DNA of 64,000 bases from Siphonodentalium dalli (GCA_032622095.1 CP136067.1:94788707-94852706); one strand, 5' to 3'. Numbered from the stretch's first letter, positions 32,001 to 40,104 are shown. Notes: a model not told the origin generated them from the letters alone. Translations and numbers: made by a program.

Positions 32001-34674
32001 ATCAAACCAATATGTGGGAATGTAGTTAAAGATACATAATTCGAATTAATGCCTCTAAATTACTATTTATTTGGCTTCGGGGTAAAAACTATTTGATTTG
32101 AGTCGAGGAACCCACCAATCAAAACTCAGATCAGATATTGATTTTGAAATCTGTTATTTTTCACCACCTGGAATATTTTATGATCCGACCACATACTCTC
32201 AATACCAGTCTTACTAAAACTAGACCTAATTTTCATTACTTTCAACTAACGGTCTTGAGACATTCATGGAAAAATATATTTCAAACGGGAGAAATCCAAC
32301 CAATACGCACCAGGCAATGCGTAGCTCGAACAATCAATAACTGCCTGCAAATACCATTACCTATTCAGATTCTGCCCTCATAGTAATTATTCATACAAGC
32401 ACCGTCCAATAGATCTAAAAATAAGTATTACCGAAGGCAGAAATGCTAGATGAAAGCGAGGCTACGCTAAAACAATAGCAGACATACGAAATACAAATTC
32501 TCGAAATTGTAATTAAGAACGTTTTGAAGAAAATTGGTATTGATTCACTGAAGCAAGAACAGGAGTTTATTCTGAGGAGTTTATTAATAACCAGAAAAAG
32601 GTGTGTTAGCTATTCTTCCTACCGGTTACGGGAAAGGTCTGCTGCATCAAATAACTCCAATCAAAAAGGTAAACAGTGCTATATTTGGAAACATGAATAT
32701 TAATGAGCTGTCGCCAGGAGGGAATTTCCCGTTCATCGCGGAAATGAATTTTAATACCGGTGTCTCTAGACTGAGAGTTGACTGTAAGGAAACCTTGGGT
32801 CTAGTTATTACTAGACTGTCTCAATACCAACTTGTGTTGAATAAAATGTTGATATATAACACATTTTGGAAAATTTTAAACTGGAGTTGAAAGTGGTTGG
32901 CATTAATTTTTGGAAAGTAATCGATTCTGATAACTAAAGCGTCTTTTGAAGAAATGTTGTTGTTGTTGGAATCTGATGATATGGGGACCATCAAATCGAA
33001 TTGTGTACCTTTAACTGCGACTGGATATATACCTGATTATGACCTGAGGTAGCCTGTGCGATACTGTGGGCTTGTAACACCTGCCCCGGCTGTAAGGCTG
33101 TGGCTTGAGGCTGGGCTTGTATAACTTGTCCCGGCTGTAGACCCGCAGCTTGAGACATTTGTGGAAACTGGAAAACCTGACCAGGCTGAAGCAATAACTG
33201 CTGTCCTCCAGCAAACTGTACAAGCTGTTAAATGATAGGAAGAGATAGGAAACTGTACAGGCTGTTAAATTATAGGAAGATATAGGAAACTGTCTTTCAT
33301 GATGGGAGCAACACTAAAGACCCTGTGCCAATGCATTCTCTTATATATGCAAGTCGACCATAGTTCGCCTCACATATCTAAGAGAATGTATTTGCCTAAC
33401 AATTTCTTTTTTATATAATTTTTTCATACATTCTTAAACAATTTTTTTTCATTTTTTAAATTTTTTCTTACATTTTTTAACAATTATAAAAAATAATATA
33501 AAATTTATTAGGCCAATTCATTCTCTTATATATGAGTGGCAACCTATGGTTGACTCGCATATATAAGGGAATTTAAATCACAGGTGGGGAAGATCACTGG
33601 TGGAGCACCCAATGCGCATGCTCACGACATGACTGCAGGCAGGCATAACATAGCATATCGTAGCGATTAAGCAATTTTGATTTTTACCAGGAAAATCGTG
33701 GCGTGTCTTTGGCAATATGCGCAAACAACAAATTCAACCTATTGGACTTCTTCAGAGCAGACACTATTAATTGAGTTGAGGCAGGAAAAGGGGTGTTTAT
33801 ATAATGTTTCTACCATGCCGAAAGAGAGAAGAGGGTCACAGTCCCAGCCACTGCTGACATTGCGAAAGCGGTGCAGAAATTGATGGGTACAAAAAAAAAT
33901 ATCATTTACAATTGAAGTTCAACTTCTAAGTTCAAATAAAACAAATAGCGTACTGTTTAGTTTAGAAACTTGAGATACATGCCATTTATCACATGTCACT
34001 CGATCTGTATTTTGGCCATAGAAACCCACGTACCAAATTTGGTTCCGATCTGATAGAAAATGTTTGAGTTATCGCATTATGCGTAAAGTGTCTACGGACA
34101 GACAGACGGACGACGAGTATGGTATGGGTACACATAAAAATGATCCGGCCATAATTACGGGCTGTAGGGTGTGCCGATGGATTCAAATTTGAAATCCAAG
34201 ATAGCTGCTGCCGGCCATGTTTTCCCATCTATAGGTCACCCTGAAACTACATATGAAGTTCGGTGAAGATCGGATAAGGAATGCGGCCTGTAGGGCGTGC
34301 TGAAGGAAATTGTTAATGGACGGACGGACGGAATACGAATGCCAACCCATGGCAATAGCTCAAACTTTACATTCTAAAGTTTGAGCTAAAAAGGTCAAAT
34401 ATAGTTTCAGCTCCTTTCCCAATTTCTACTTGTTAATCTCCATACCTGCATCGCGGTGTATTTGTGCTGTTAATCTACGTACCTGTGGCTGTATTTGTGC
34501 TTGTTGCAGTGTTTGTCCTGCTGTCACATGCTGCATCATTTGGCTGGCCTGGAACTGCCATGGTTGCTGAACGGCGCTGGATACCGGAATCGACGTCGCT
34601 TGATTCTGAACCAGAATGGACTGCTGTTGATCTCCCAGATTGTTTTGAATGAACTGTACCGGCTCTCCAGCCAT
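22863..34674 (-). CDS. NFYA: NF-YA (nuclear transcription factor Y subunit alpha), complete coding span, 7 coding exons
   Basis: This subunit gives the NF-Y trimer its CCAAT-box specificity: it binds the NF-YB/NF-YC histone-fold dimer and inserts into the DNA minor groove. Joining exons 34483-34674, 33033-33224, 31489-31539, 29754-29871, 27450-28171, 23983-24171 and 22863-23003 (reverse strand) gives one open frame of about 534 residues. All introns are GT-AG; they are phase 0 except the one after exon 4, which is phase 1. Residues 1-425 are a Gln-rich activation region with internal repeats. The NF-YB/C-binding helix (EEPLYVNAKQYHRILKRRQ) starts near residue 454, and the CCAAT-binding segment (KYLHESRH...RGDGGRF) near 489. 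Vertebrate NF-YA is about 350 residues, so the activation region is long here. The nearest poly(A)-like hexamer on this strand is ATTAAA at 22759-22764, inside a MITE. The 5' end is uncertain: the sequence just before the ATG looks like a 3' splice site, so upstream noncoding exons are likely. Confidence 0.95.
23150..23282 (+). mobile_element. LINE/RTE-like 3' end fragment
   Basis: It contains ACCAAATTTGGTTGAAATCG, a 'tctggga' segment, AAACAGACAGACAGATCC and an AT-rich end. This is the usual shape of RTE-like 3' tails. It lies in NFYA intron 6, next to a family-A MITE. Confidence 0.5.
23282..23516. mobile_element. MITE family A1, reverse copy in NFYA intron 6
   Basis: TTAACCCTTGCATGACTGGA at left; CTTCAAGAAGGGTTAA at right; two hairpins. 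Confidence 0.8.
23605..23821. mobile_element. MITE family D, full length, in NFYA intron 6
   Basis: TACAGTAATGCCC...GAGCATTACTGTA; 160 bp from exon 6. A transcript would fold into a hairpin of about 100 bp. Confidence 0.85.
23983..24171 (-). CDS. NFYA: NFYA coding exon 6, subunit-interaction helix (residues 426-488)
   Basis: The acceptor is TTAATTCCAG|ATG. The exon encodes MVPVAGNTAVN and so on, then EEPLYVNAKQYHRILKRRQ, then ARARLEAIGKIPKERK. This is the conserved NF-YA1 helix that docks on NF-YB/NF-YC. Compared with vertebrates there are K-to-R (ARAR), E-to-I (EAIG) and final R-to-K changes, all mild. The donor is AAG|GTCCGT, a non-consensus sequence after GT, but it is the only choice that joins cleanly to exon 7. 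It is 189 nt and phase 0. Confidence 0.95.
24172..25235. other. NFYA: NFYA intron 5, unique part
   Basis: Intronic; homopolymer tracts at 24285-24305 and 24780-24790. ORFs on either strand show no family resemblance. No MITE in this part. Confidence 0.6.
25236..25620 (-). mobile_element. tRNA-derived SINE, near full length
   Basis: On the minus strand the 5' end reads GGTAGCCCCGTGGTTAGAGT, a pol III A-box-like stretch. About 35 bp later comes GAGTTCGCACCCC, a B-box-like stretch. The body contains CAACAGTGGCTTGGCCAGAT; the tail contains GGTGATAGGTGCTATATAAG and an ATTATT-type end. There is no acceptor-stem closure, so it is not a tRNA gene. It lies in NFYA intron 5. Confidence 0.65.
25720..25850 (+). 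mobile_element. tRNA-derived SINE, 5' part only, opposite orientation
   Basis: It begins GGTAGCCCCGTGGTTGATGT and follows the neighbouring SINE through the B-box region to GTGGCTTGGTCGGATTAAGC, then stops matching. It lacks the 3' domain. With the copy at 25236-25620 it makes a head-to-head pair about 100 bp apart. Confidence 0.55.
26163..26516. mobile_element. MITE family C, left hairpin half missing, in NFYA intron 5
   Basis: Starts within the first hairpin at GCTAGCATCACTAAATTCAC; right end GGCACACTCAACTCAGGCTT. Confidence 0.75.
26657..27055. mobile_element. MITE family A2, full length, 399 bp
   Basis: The ends are TTAACCCTTTACCCAACA and TGTTGGGTAAAGGGTTAA. Two hairpins lie inside, with the A stem CCAATGCATTCTCTTATATA. 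TTAA at both sides with CCC/GGG ends is what piggyBac-like transposons leave. It lies in NFYA intron 5. It is almost identical to the 49192 copy, so both are young. Confidence 0.85.
27113..27234. mobile_element. MITE family D, most of right arm deleted, in NFYA intron 5
   Basis: Left arm through GGAAAGCTCTCAGTGA, then straight to AGGCATTACTGTA. Confidence 0.8.
27450..28171 (-). CDS. NFYA: NFYA coding exon 5, large Gln-rich exon (residues 185-425)
   Basis: The acceptor is TTTCGACAG|GG and the donor is GTCATG|GTAAGT; 722 nt. It encodes HPAASSSPCDVKPVIVG and then a long Gln/Asn/Ser/Thr-rich region. At about 27590-27720 there are five tandem copies of a nine-residue unit based on NAQLIQATQ, visible as a 27-bp DNA repeat. 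The end (STGMVM) joins exon 6 (MVPVAG) to give the MVMMVP seen just before the core in vertebrate NF-YA. A TTAA-flanked family-A MITE begins 52 bp from the 5' splice border. Confidence 0.9.
28223..28468. mobile_element. MITE family A1, full length, in NFYA intron 4
   Basis: TTAACCCTTCATGACGAGAG at left and CCGTCATGAAAGGATTAA at right; two hairpins. It lies 52 bp from the exon 5 acceptor. Confidence 0.85.
29259..29717. mobile_element. MITE family C, long form, 36 bp from NFYA exon 4
   Basis: CAAGCCCGAGTTAGTGTGCC...AAACCTGAGTTTG flanked by GCCTGACT (29251-29258) and GCGTGACT (29718-29725), 7 of 8 identical. Confidence 0.85.
29754..29871 (-). CDS. NFYA: NFYA coding exon 4 (residues 146-184 plus first base of codon 185)
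   Basis: The acceptor is AATGTTTCAG, then IVIPTNPAQQQQMLQIEK and so on to NQTQTQ, ending CAAG|GTATGT. It is 118 nt, so the intron after it is phase 1; the next exon supplies the missing two bases (G|GG, Gly). A family-C MITE with an 8-bp target duplication ends 36 bp beyond the donor. Confidence 0.85.
29905..30200. repeat. 23-bp minisatellite in NFYA intron 3
   Basis: About twelve units of the form AACAGCTAGTGACCACATTAT with small changes (acaac/accag/gaacac). It starts about 35 bp beyond the exon 4 acceptor, on its intron side. Copy number is likely to vary between individuals. Confidence 0.9.
30516..30669. mobile_element. MITE family D2, centre deleted, in NFYA intron 3
   Basis: TACACTAATGCTCTAATTAA...GGGCATTACTGTA; carries the D2 variants in both arms; the central 60 bp is missing. 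Confidence 0.8.
30670..31488. other. NFYA: NFYA intron 3, unique part
   Basis: AT-rich intron without recognised repeats between the D2 relic and exon 3. Confidence 0.6.
31489..31539 (-). CDS. NFYA: NFYA coding exon 3, 51-nt microexon (residues 129-145)
   Basis: A short exon encoding VINTGAVHQQANNVPYQ between acceptor TTATTTACAG and donor CAG|GTTAGT. It is phase 0 at both ends and exactly 17 codons, so it could be a cassette exon. The support is the good splice sites, the Gln/Asn-rich content and the fit of phase to both neighbours. Confidence 0.8.
32206..32818. mobile_element. 613-bp TIR element with 9-bp target duplication (MULE-like), carrying a helicase fragment
   Basis: The ends are CAGTCT...AGACTG. 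The inverted similarity runs about 57 bp from each end (shared blocks include ACTAGACC, TTAC, TCAACT and GAGACA). It is flanked by TCTCAATAC at 32197-32205 and 32819-32827, a perfect 9-bp duplication. Long TIRs with a 9-bp duplication fit Mutator-like elements; an hAT reading with an 8-bp duplication is possible. It sits inside a family-B MITE in NFYA intron 2. No transposase is present, so it is non-autonomous. Confidence 0.6.
32505..32670 (+). pseudogene. RecQ-like helicase fragment, frameshifted
   Basis: One frame gives KNVLKKIGIDSLKQEQEFIL, with the Leu-Lys-x-Glu-Gln Q-motif region of RecQ-type helicases. About 20 codons later another frame gives VLAILPTGYGKGLLHQIT, motif I (Walker A) with Gly in place of the usual Ser/Thr after GK. 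The frames differ near the GTGTG at 32601-32605. Only these two motifs are present; there is no DEAH box. It looks like a captured, dead gene fragment inside the TIR element. Confidence 0.6.
33033..33224 (-). CDS. NFYA: NFYA coding exon 2 (residues 65-128)
   Basis: The acceptor is TTTAACAG, followed by LVQFAGGQQLLLQPGQ. The donor is CATAATCAG|GTATAT. The exon is 192 nt and phase 0 at both ends, so skipping it would keep the frame. It encodes three copies of LQPGQV(F/I/L)Q, an imperfect Gln-rich activation repeat. A second AG nine bases in (TTGTACAG) could be an alternative acceptor that removes three residues. The right end of a family-B MITE lies 22 bp past the donor. Confidence 0.85.
33290..33580. 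mobile_element. MITE family A, worn copy in NFYA intron 1
   Basis: Two A hairpins (33324-33396 and 33511-33570) joined by a poly-T linker as in A2/A3. The left end has CTTTCATGATGGGAGC; the right end is lost. Confidence 0.65.
33960..34400 (+). mobile_element. Two adjacent LINE/RTE-like 3' end fragments
   Basis: The first (about 33960-34140) has CGTACCAAATTTGGTTCCGA, then ACGGACAGACAGACGGACGA. The second (about 34240-34390) has GAAGTTCGGTGAAGATCGGA, ATGGACGGACGGACGG and a 'caatagctcaaactt...aagtttgagcta' hairpin. Both lie in NFYA intron 1. Confidence 0.5.
34483..34674 (-). CDS. NFYA: NFYA coding exon 1 (residues 1-64)
   Basis: The exon starts MAGEPVQFIQNN and ends QIQPQ at a CAG|GTACGT donor (GT = complement of 34481-34482). 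It is 192 nt and phase 0. The ATG is the first in-frame Met. The bases directly upstream read CACCAG|AG, a possible acceptor, so this is probably the first coding exon but not the first exon. The content is Gln/Val-rich, like the start of NF-YA activation domains. The reading frame stays open past the donor for 18 codons, which is read here as intron. Confidence 0.85.
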
Positions 34675-35149
34675 AATCTCTGGTGATTTAAAAGTTATTA
34701 TTAGACCAACTAAAACAAAACGTTAGTGTTCATGTGAATCCATTGCATCCATATTGTACTGTCAGATCCATGAAAATGAGGAAGTTTGGGGGGACATTTG
34801 GGGACACCTCGAACTTTGGACAAATTTTAAACAGTTGGAAATTTCAAGACTGAAACAACATCAGTCTGCTTTGGTGGACTGCCATCACACAAATATTACA
34901 AAAAAAATTATTCCCTACCTACCTACCTAGATTTTTTTGGCACCGTAATAAAAGTGATATTAACTGCATCTTGATAGAGGTGTTAACTTTTCCTAAACCT
35001 TATAAAACACCACTAAGACATAAAAGTTTCCTGAAATGGATAATACTTGCCAAAACTTTTGCCAAATGAAAATATGTTTTGCCAAATTTGAATTATTTTT
35101 TCCATTGGCAAGTGACAGTGTATACCCTGACGAATATGAATGGACGATG

Positions 35150-35369
35150 TACAGTAATGCCCTAAATATTCAACTCCTTAACCACAGAAGAATTATGGGT
35201 ATGAACTTTTCAGGATTTAGTCGTAAATATGGCTTGTTGCCATTCATCGGAAAGCTCTCACTGAGAGCTTTCCGATGTATGGCAACAAGCCATATTTACG
35301 ACTAAATCCTGAAAAGTTACCCATAATTCTTCTGTGGTTAAAGAGTCAATTATTTAGGGCATTAGTGTA
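35150..35369. mobile_element. MITE family D, full length
   Basis: TACAGTAATGCCCTAAATAT...GGGCATTAGTGTA. Private variants CAGAAGAATTA/TAATTCTTCTG and CGTAAATA/TATTTACG appear in both arms. It lies upstream of the NFYA first coding exon. Confidence 0.85.
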
Positions 35370-35509
35370 ATGAGAGTTGGGAAGTTGCGGGTAATGGTGA
35401 TTCTTGGAATAATTATTGTACTTACTTTTCTTTACTTCAAGTAATCATGCTGGAGTGTAGCCTTATTTTATCCCGTTATTATTCTGAAATAAAGAATGTC
35501 ATCATTTAA

Positions 35510-35555
35510 AGGTACTCAATCCGATTCGATGGTCGCCATATCATCAGATGTAATC
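35510..35555. mobile_element. MITE family B, left end only
   Basis: AGGTACTCAATCCGATTCGA after TTAA, then the match stops at 'catcagatg'. Confidence 0.65.
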
Positions 35556-35981
35556 ATTCAAATCGTGTTTAACCTTTCAATACTATTTTATACCCCCTCT
35601 GAGTTAAATAAGTAAAGATTGGAATGGTCTATTATTCATCTGGAGGGGTTTTCAGGAAAAATATGCAGACATATATATGCAGATAATATAAGTAATGAGC
35701 CTTATTTATTGGAGGGAAATGTTCCTGAAAACCCAGGAAAACCTTGATTTTTTAACTTTATATTATCTGAACTTTTCCTAAGTGAACTACTCTTCAATGA
35801 GTATTTAATATAGAAATATATAAGCATGAGAGTCACATTTTAATGACTTGAGTTATAATAAGTCCCATTAAGTTGATATTTAAGCAATATTTCAAAGTGA
35901 TTTCCTCGCAGACAGGCACTGATGTGACACACCGCATAAATTTAAATGTTGAACCAGAAATCAGTGTGTCCAAACTGCAAG

Positions 35982-36336
35982 CAAGCCTGAGTTTAGTGTG
36001 CCTGTCATTTGCAGAATGAGGTCCCCAGAGGATGAATTTAGTGACACTATCCCGCATAGCGGGCTAGCATCACTAAATTCTCCCTCTGGGGACCTCATTC
36101 TGCTTAGGCCTCATCTTCTTTGGAAAGTTTCTTTATTATCAAATTTCTATAGAAACTTCTTCACATAGATTCTATTTCTTTTTTAGTTTAGTTTCTGTAT
36201 ATCCCCAAATTGGCAGAATCGAGGTTCCCAATGGGTGTACCTCACAATATTCACCATTGGGGAACTTCAAATCTGAGTCTATGTCTCCCATAGCAGATAA
36301 GGCAATGCAGAATGAGGCACACTAAAGGCAGGCTTG
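35982..36336. mobile_element. MITE family C, right hairpin deleted
   Basis: Intact left hairpin and middle. Then AATGAGG jumps straight to CACACTAAAGGCAGGCTTG: the whole second hairpin is gone, as expected from deletion at a hairpin. Confidence 0.8.
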
Positions 36337-36754
36337 ACTGACTGGATCAAATCATGAGTATATATAAGTTGAGATTGTTCTCAATGCTTTATATTCCAAC
36401 CTGTAAGAAGTGGGGAATTTGTTGTTTTTAGACGAACAGTAGCATATATTTCAACCTCCCCCCTCCCCCCGGCAACAGAAGAATCCTTCTAGCCACGTCC
36501 TTAGTGGCAAACATTTGGTTGAATTTATGTTGCGGTGCTGTTGAAGTGTTCCAGATTTTCGTACATTATTGAGATAGTAATTTTTGAGTGTTAAATAGGA
36601 CAGAGCATCTTTAATTTTTTAGTGTTAAATCAGTGTTAAAAATAATGTACTCTCGAACTGTTTATCCGTAAGTGGTTAATCATATTTGTTCTCAATAAAA
36701 CTTGATTTGACTTCTCCTGAAGGGACTTTGAGCATCCCAGTAGGTTGTGTTGGT

Positions 36755-37365
36755 GGGACAGAGTTATCACCCCTGGTCAAGTGGCCCCTAATAGTTATCA
36801 CCCCTGTGCAAGTGGTCCTGAAAAGAGTTATCACCCCTGGTCAAGTGGTCCTGAATAGGGTTATCACCCTTGGGCAAGTGCTCCTGAATAGATATCACAC
36901 CGGTCAAGTGCTCCTGCTTGTGTGCTAATGACGTTGGTGGGTCCTGCTGAACTGCTATTATGCTGTTAGGGCAAACTGATGCCGTTAAGAAAAAGTACCG
37001 TTATTTTTACTAAAGTTGTAATTTTCGCGGTGTTCGGATAATCTGAACATACCCAGGAAAAGATTCAAAAACACATATATCGCGAAATATTTTAATACTG
37101 GTTGTTTAGTCGTAGAAAATTGACGACAATTAAGATGGCTAATTAAGATGGCTAATTAAGTCGTTTTGCAAACACGAGTACAGCCATTATTAAATTTTTC
37201 AATGCTCTTGAATGTTTCATACAGACACTGGCTTTTTCTCAATTCGCTCGGATTAGTCAAACACACCGCGAAAATGACAACTTTAGAAAAAAAAATGGTA
37301 CTTTCTCTCTTAACAGCTTCAGTTTGTCTGCACATAAGCAGGACCACTTGACTAGGGGTGGTTAT
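36755..37365. mobile_element. Inverted-repeat element with a minisatellite in its left arm
   Basis: Left arm about 36960-37050 (CAAACTGATGCCGTTAAGAA, AGTTGTAATTTTCGCGGTGT) pairs with right arm about 37255-37335 (ACACCGCGAAAATGACAACT, TTAACAGCTTCAGTTTG). Outside the arms the left flank holds five CAAGTGGTCCTG units and the right flank one reverse copy (CAGGACCACTTGACTAGGGG). Confidence 0.6.
36765..36915. repeat. 30-33 bp minisatellite inside an inverted-repeat element
   Basis: About five units of GTTATCACCCCTGGTCAAGT with GGTCCTGAATAG. A single reverse-complement copy lies at 37341-37363, on the other arm of the flanking inverted repeat. Confidence 0.75.
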
Positions 37366-37404
37366 GTACTATGTATGCTACCAGTTCAAATTATTCAGTG
37401 TAAT

Positions 37405-37531
37405 ATAATAAATAGAGCATGTAATGTGACTAATGTCATAGACTACGCAGGTATAGTGCCCTGTGAACTATACCCACCCCACTCGGCACTATATACCTGT
37501 AGTCAACGACAAGCGATGCTCTATTTATTAA
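37405..37531. repeat. 125-bp inverted repeat
   Basis: AATAAATAGAGCATG...GACTACGCAGGTATAGTGCC pairs with GGCACTATATACCTGTAGTC...ATGCTCTATTTATT; a short non-autonomous element or structured site. Confidence 0.65.
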
Positions 37532-37790
37532 CCATTCCATGACTGGAGCTTCCTGAAATTTTGCGAAAACCCTGTGCCAATACATTCTCTTATATATGCG
37601 AACCTCTCATAGGGAGCCTCGCATATATAAGAAAATGCTTTGACCTAACAATATTTACCTTGACCTTGTAAGCCAGTGCATTCTCTCGTATATGCGAGGC
37701 TCCCTATGGGAGACACACATATATACGATAATGCACTGGCACAAGACCTTTAATGTTGCACCAGCGCAGCTCCCATCACAAAAGGGTTCA
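37528..37790. mobile_element. MITE family A1, two-hairpin copy
   Basis: TTAACCATTCCATGACTGGA at left; CTCCCATCACAAAAGGGTT at right; two hairpins. Its left TTAA is also the end of the 37405-37531 inverted repeat. Confidence 0.75.
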
Positions 37791-38191
37791 ATATAATACA
37801 CCTACATGTAACTCATATTGGAATTGAGGTGTCTCTGCTCATGTAAATGCTTTAAACTGTTGAGGCTTGTTGTAAACTCTCAATCTCCTAGTGCCAGTTA
37901 TATCCGCTGGTGTTGGTTATATCTGCTGGTGGTGGTTATGTCTGCTGGTGTCGGTTGCAAATTCTCTATTTGTTGGCATCTATGTGTTGCTGTATGAGTT
38001 GTAGTGGCCAATCGTGATGATATATTGAGTCGCCCTAGAAGCTCAGGTATTGCCAGGTAATACATTGTTTCCCGTTGTTACATCACATCTGTGCAGCATC
38101 TACAGGGACAAATAAAGACAGAATAAAACAGAGCATTGTAAATTGTCATAGCACAGTTTCTGAGATCTTTGGGGTAAGCTATTCTACTTAA

Positions 38192-38495
38192 AGGTACTCA
38201 ATCCGATTCGATAGTCCCAATATAATCAGATTCCAACAACAACAAAATCATTTTTAGAAATACAGCTACATTTATCAGAACCTATTATAACTGCCCAAAA
38301 ATAATGCTAATAGCATTATTTTAAACCACTGTCATCTATAGCATAAAATTGCCCGAAACGTGTTATTTATCAATGTTCATGTTGTTCAACGAAATTTGGC
38401 CTTATCATCAACACAAAGCCTCTTGATTTCAGCGTTACCTATTTCATCCGCAATTTGGTCCGAGACCATCGGCTCATCGACTTTACAGGGCCACT
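38192..38495. mobile_element. MITE family B, left two-thirds, cut by a family-E element
   Basis: AGGTACTCAATCCGATTCGA after TTAA; the body continues to TTTACAGGGCCACTAAC, where family-E sequence begins. The right end was not found. Confidence 0.7.
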
Positions 38496-38958
38496 AACAC
38501 CATTAGAGATCATATTCCACAAGTACAAAACCTTGGAACTTTTTAAAGTTTTGACAAGGAACCTTATAAAATAACGTGGGGAATATATTTCTTAGTTATT
38601 ATCTGTTCCTTAATAATGTACTTCAATGTGGGTGAAGGTCCCAACTCGAGATTACATGATTTATTGATTTAAGTGAATTTGTGAGTGATTTTGCTTCAAG
38701 TCTAATACAGTTATGGTATTTTTCCTGGGTAATTAATTTGATGTTTATTGCGATATCGGCTCACATGCAACTTCGAGTTGGGACCTTCGCCTACACTGCA
38801 GTACATTATTAAGGAAGAGATAATAAATAAAAAAAAGTTCCCCCATGTTTCTTGTTCGACTTTATAAGGTTCCCTGTCAAAACTTCAAAAAGTTCCCAGG
38901 TTTTGTACTGGTGGAATATGATCTCTACGGGCGTTAGCCAGAGTAGAGTTTCATGACG
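38495..38958. mobile_element. Foldback element family E, inserted in a family-B MITE
   Basis: Long inverted arms: ATTCCACAAGTACAAAACCT...AGTTTTGACAAGGAACC on one side, GGTTCCCTGTCAAAACTT...TTTTGTACTGGTGGAAT on the other, plus an inner AACTCGA(G)...TCGAGTTGGGACCTTC pair. Ends in CGTTAGCCAGAGTAGAG. Confidence 0.75.
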
Positions 38959-39074
38959 TGATCTAAGATCTTTGGTAAGCTATTCTACTTAAGAAATTGA
39001 TGTTGATTTGCCAATTGCATTCCATAGAGAATGAATGCAAGTTGATCTGACAATTTCTATGGAACACGAGAGAG

Positions 39075-39193
39075 AATTCTCTTAGTGAGAGCTTTCCGAT
39101 GAATGGCAACAAGCCATATTTCCAACCAAATCCTGAAAAATTACCCATAATTCTGCTGTGGTTAAGGAGTCGATTATTTAGGGCATTACTGTA
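39075..39193. mobile_element. MITE family D, right arm only
   Basis: TTAGTGAGAGCTTTCCGATG to GGGCATTACTGTA. Confidence 0.75.
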
Positions 39194-40040
39194 TACTGTT
39201 ATATACATGTAGACAAATAATATAACCTAACTTCAGTTTTATCTGGATTTTTATTGACAAACTGGCTATTTGTAGTATTATAATAGGGATTTATAATAAT
39301 TATATATGTTGTTGTTATTGGGGCCCTGAAGATATATTCCTCCTTTAACCAGGAGTGGTATATGCCTGCATGTAGCCACCAATCTTGACTGTGCAGACAT
39401 GCACCATGATCAATAACCTGGGATGCATAAATTTACAAAATGGGGGGGGGGGGGGGGGTCATACTGCAAAAGATTTAATATTCAATGTGAATTATTCAAG
39501 ATGTATTCAAGTTATTTTTTATTTTAGTACCGGTATCTAGTTATACAGGTAAAGATAGTTATATAATTTCTTTTACTCACACACATGCATTGCCAATCAA
39601 GGAACAAACATATTACTACATTATAATTCTTCCTTTGTGAATCAATTTTAATGTGCAAAAAAAATGAAGGCATTCATAAAACACAGTGATTGTTGATGTA
39701 ATTAGAATCATAAGACTGATAAGACTAGTATCTTGATTGATCAAACTCAGATACATAAAACCGTCATAATGATTGAGATTACGGTAGTCAAAAGATAAAT
39801 TAACGATGATCACATTTGCATAAATAAACCCAAGCCTGCATGGTTAAGGTACATCAGCATTGTGTAACGGTAGACTGGATCGCGAACGATGAATTAATCA
39901 ACCAATACTAAAAAACGATAATCGGACACGCATGATCACGACATGTAAAGAATATAGAAATACCGTTAGTTTATAAACAACACAATGTTCTTGAGAAGGT
40001 GTACACCCAAAAATTGTTCACGAGTTGAACGTTCTCCAAT
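39194..40040. other. Unassigned stretch with a 17-18 base G run
   Basis: The G run lies at about 39441-39458. No gene seen. Confidence 0.45.
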
Positions 40041-40104
40041 CCTGAGTGACAAAGAGTAAGATGGCCTCTGAGTGGTCGTCTGCTGGGTCAAGCTACATAG
40101 CACT

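Larger units (their letters stand above)
32030..33010. mobile_element. MITE family B split by the MULE-like element
   Basis: Left end AAAGATACATAATTCGAA after TTAA; right end ATCGAATTGTGTACCT before TTAA. B sequence is clear at 32030-32165 and 32828-33010. Between lie a short unassigned part and the 613-bp element. The right end is 22 bp from the NFYA exon 2 donor. Confidence 0.75.
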
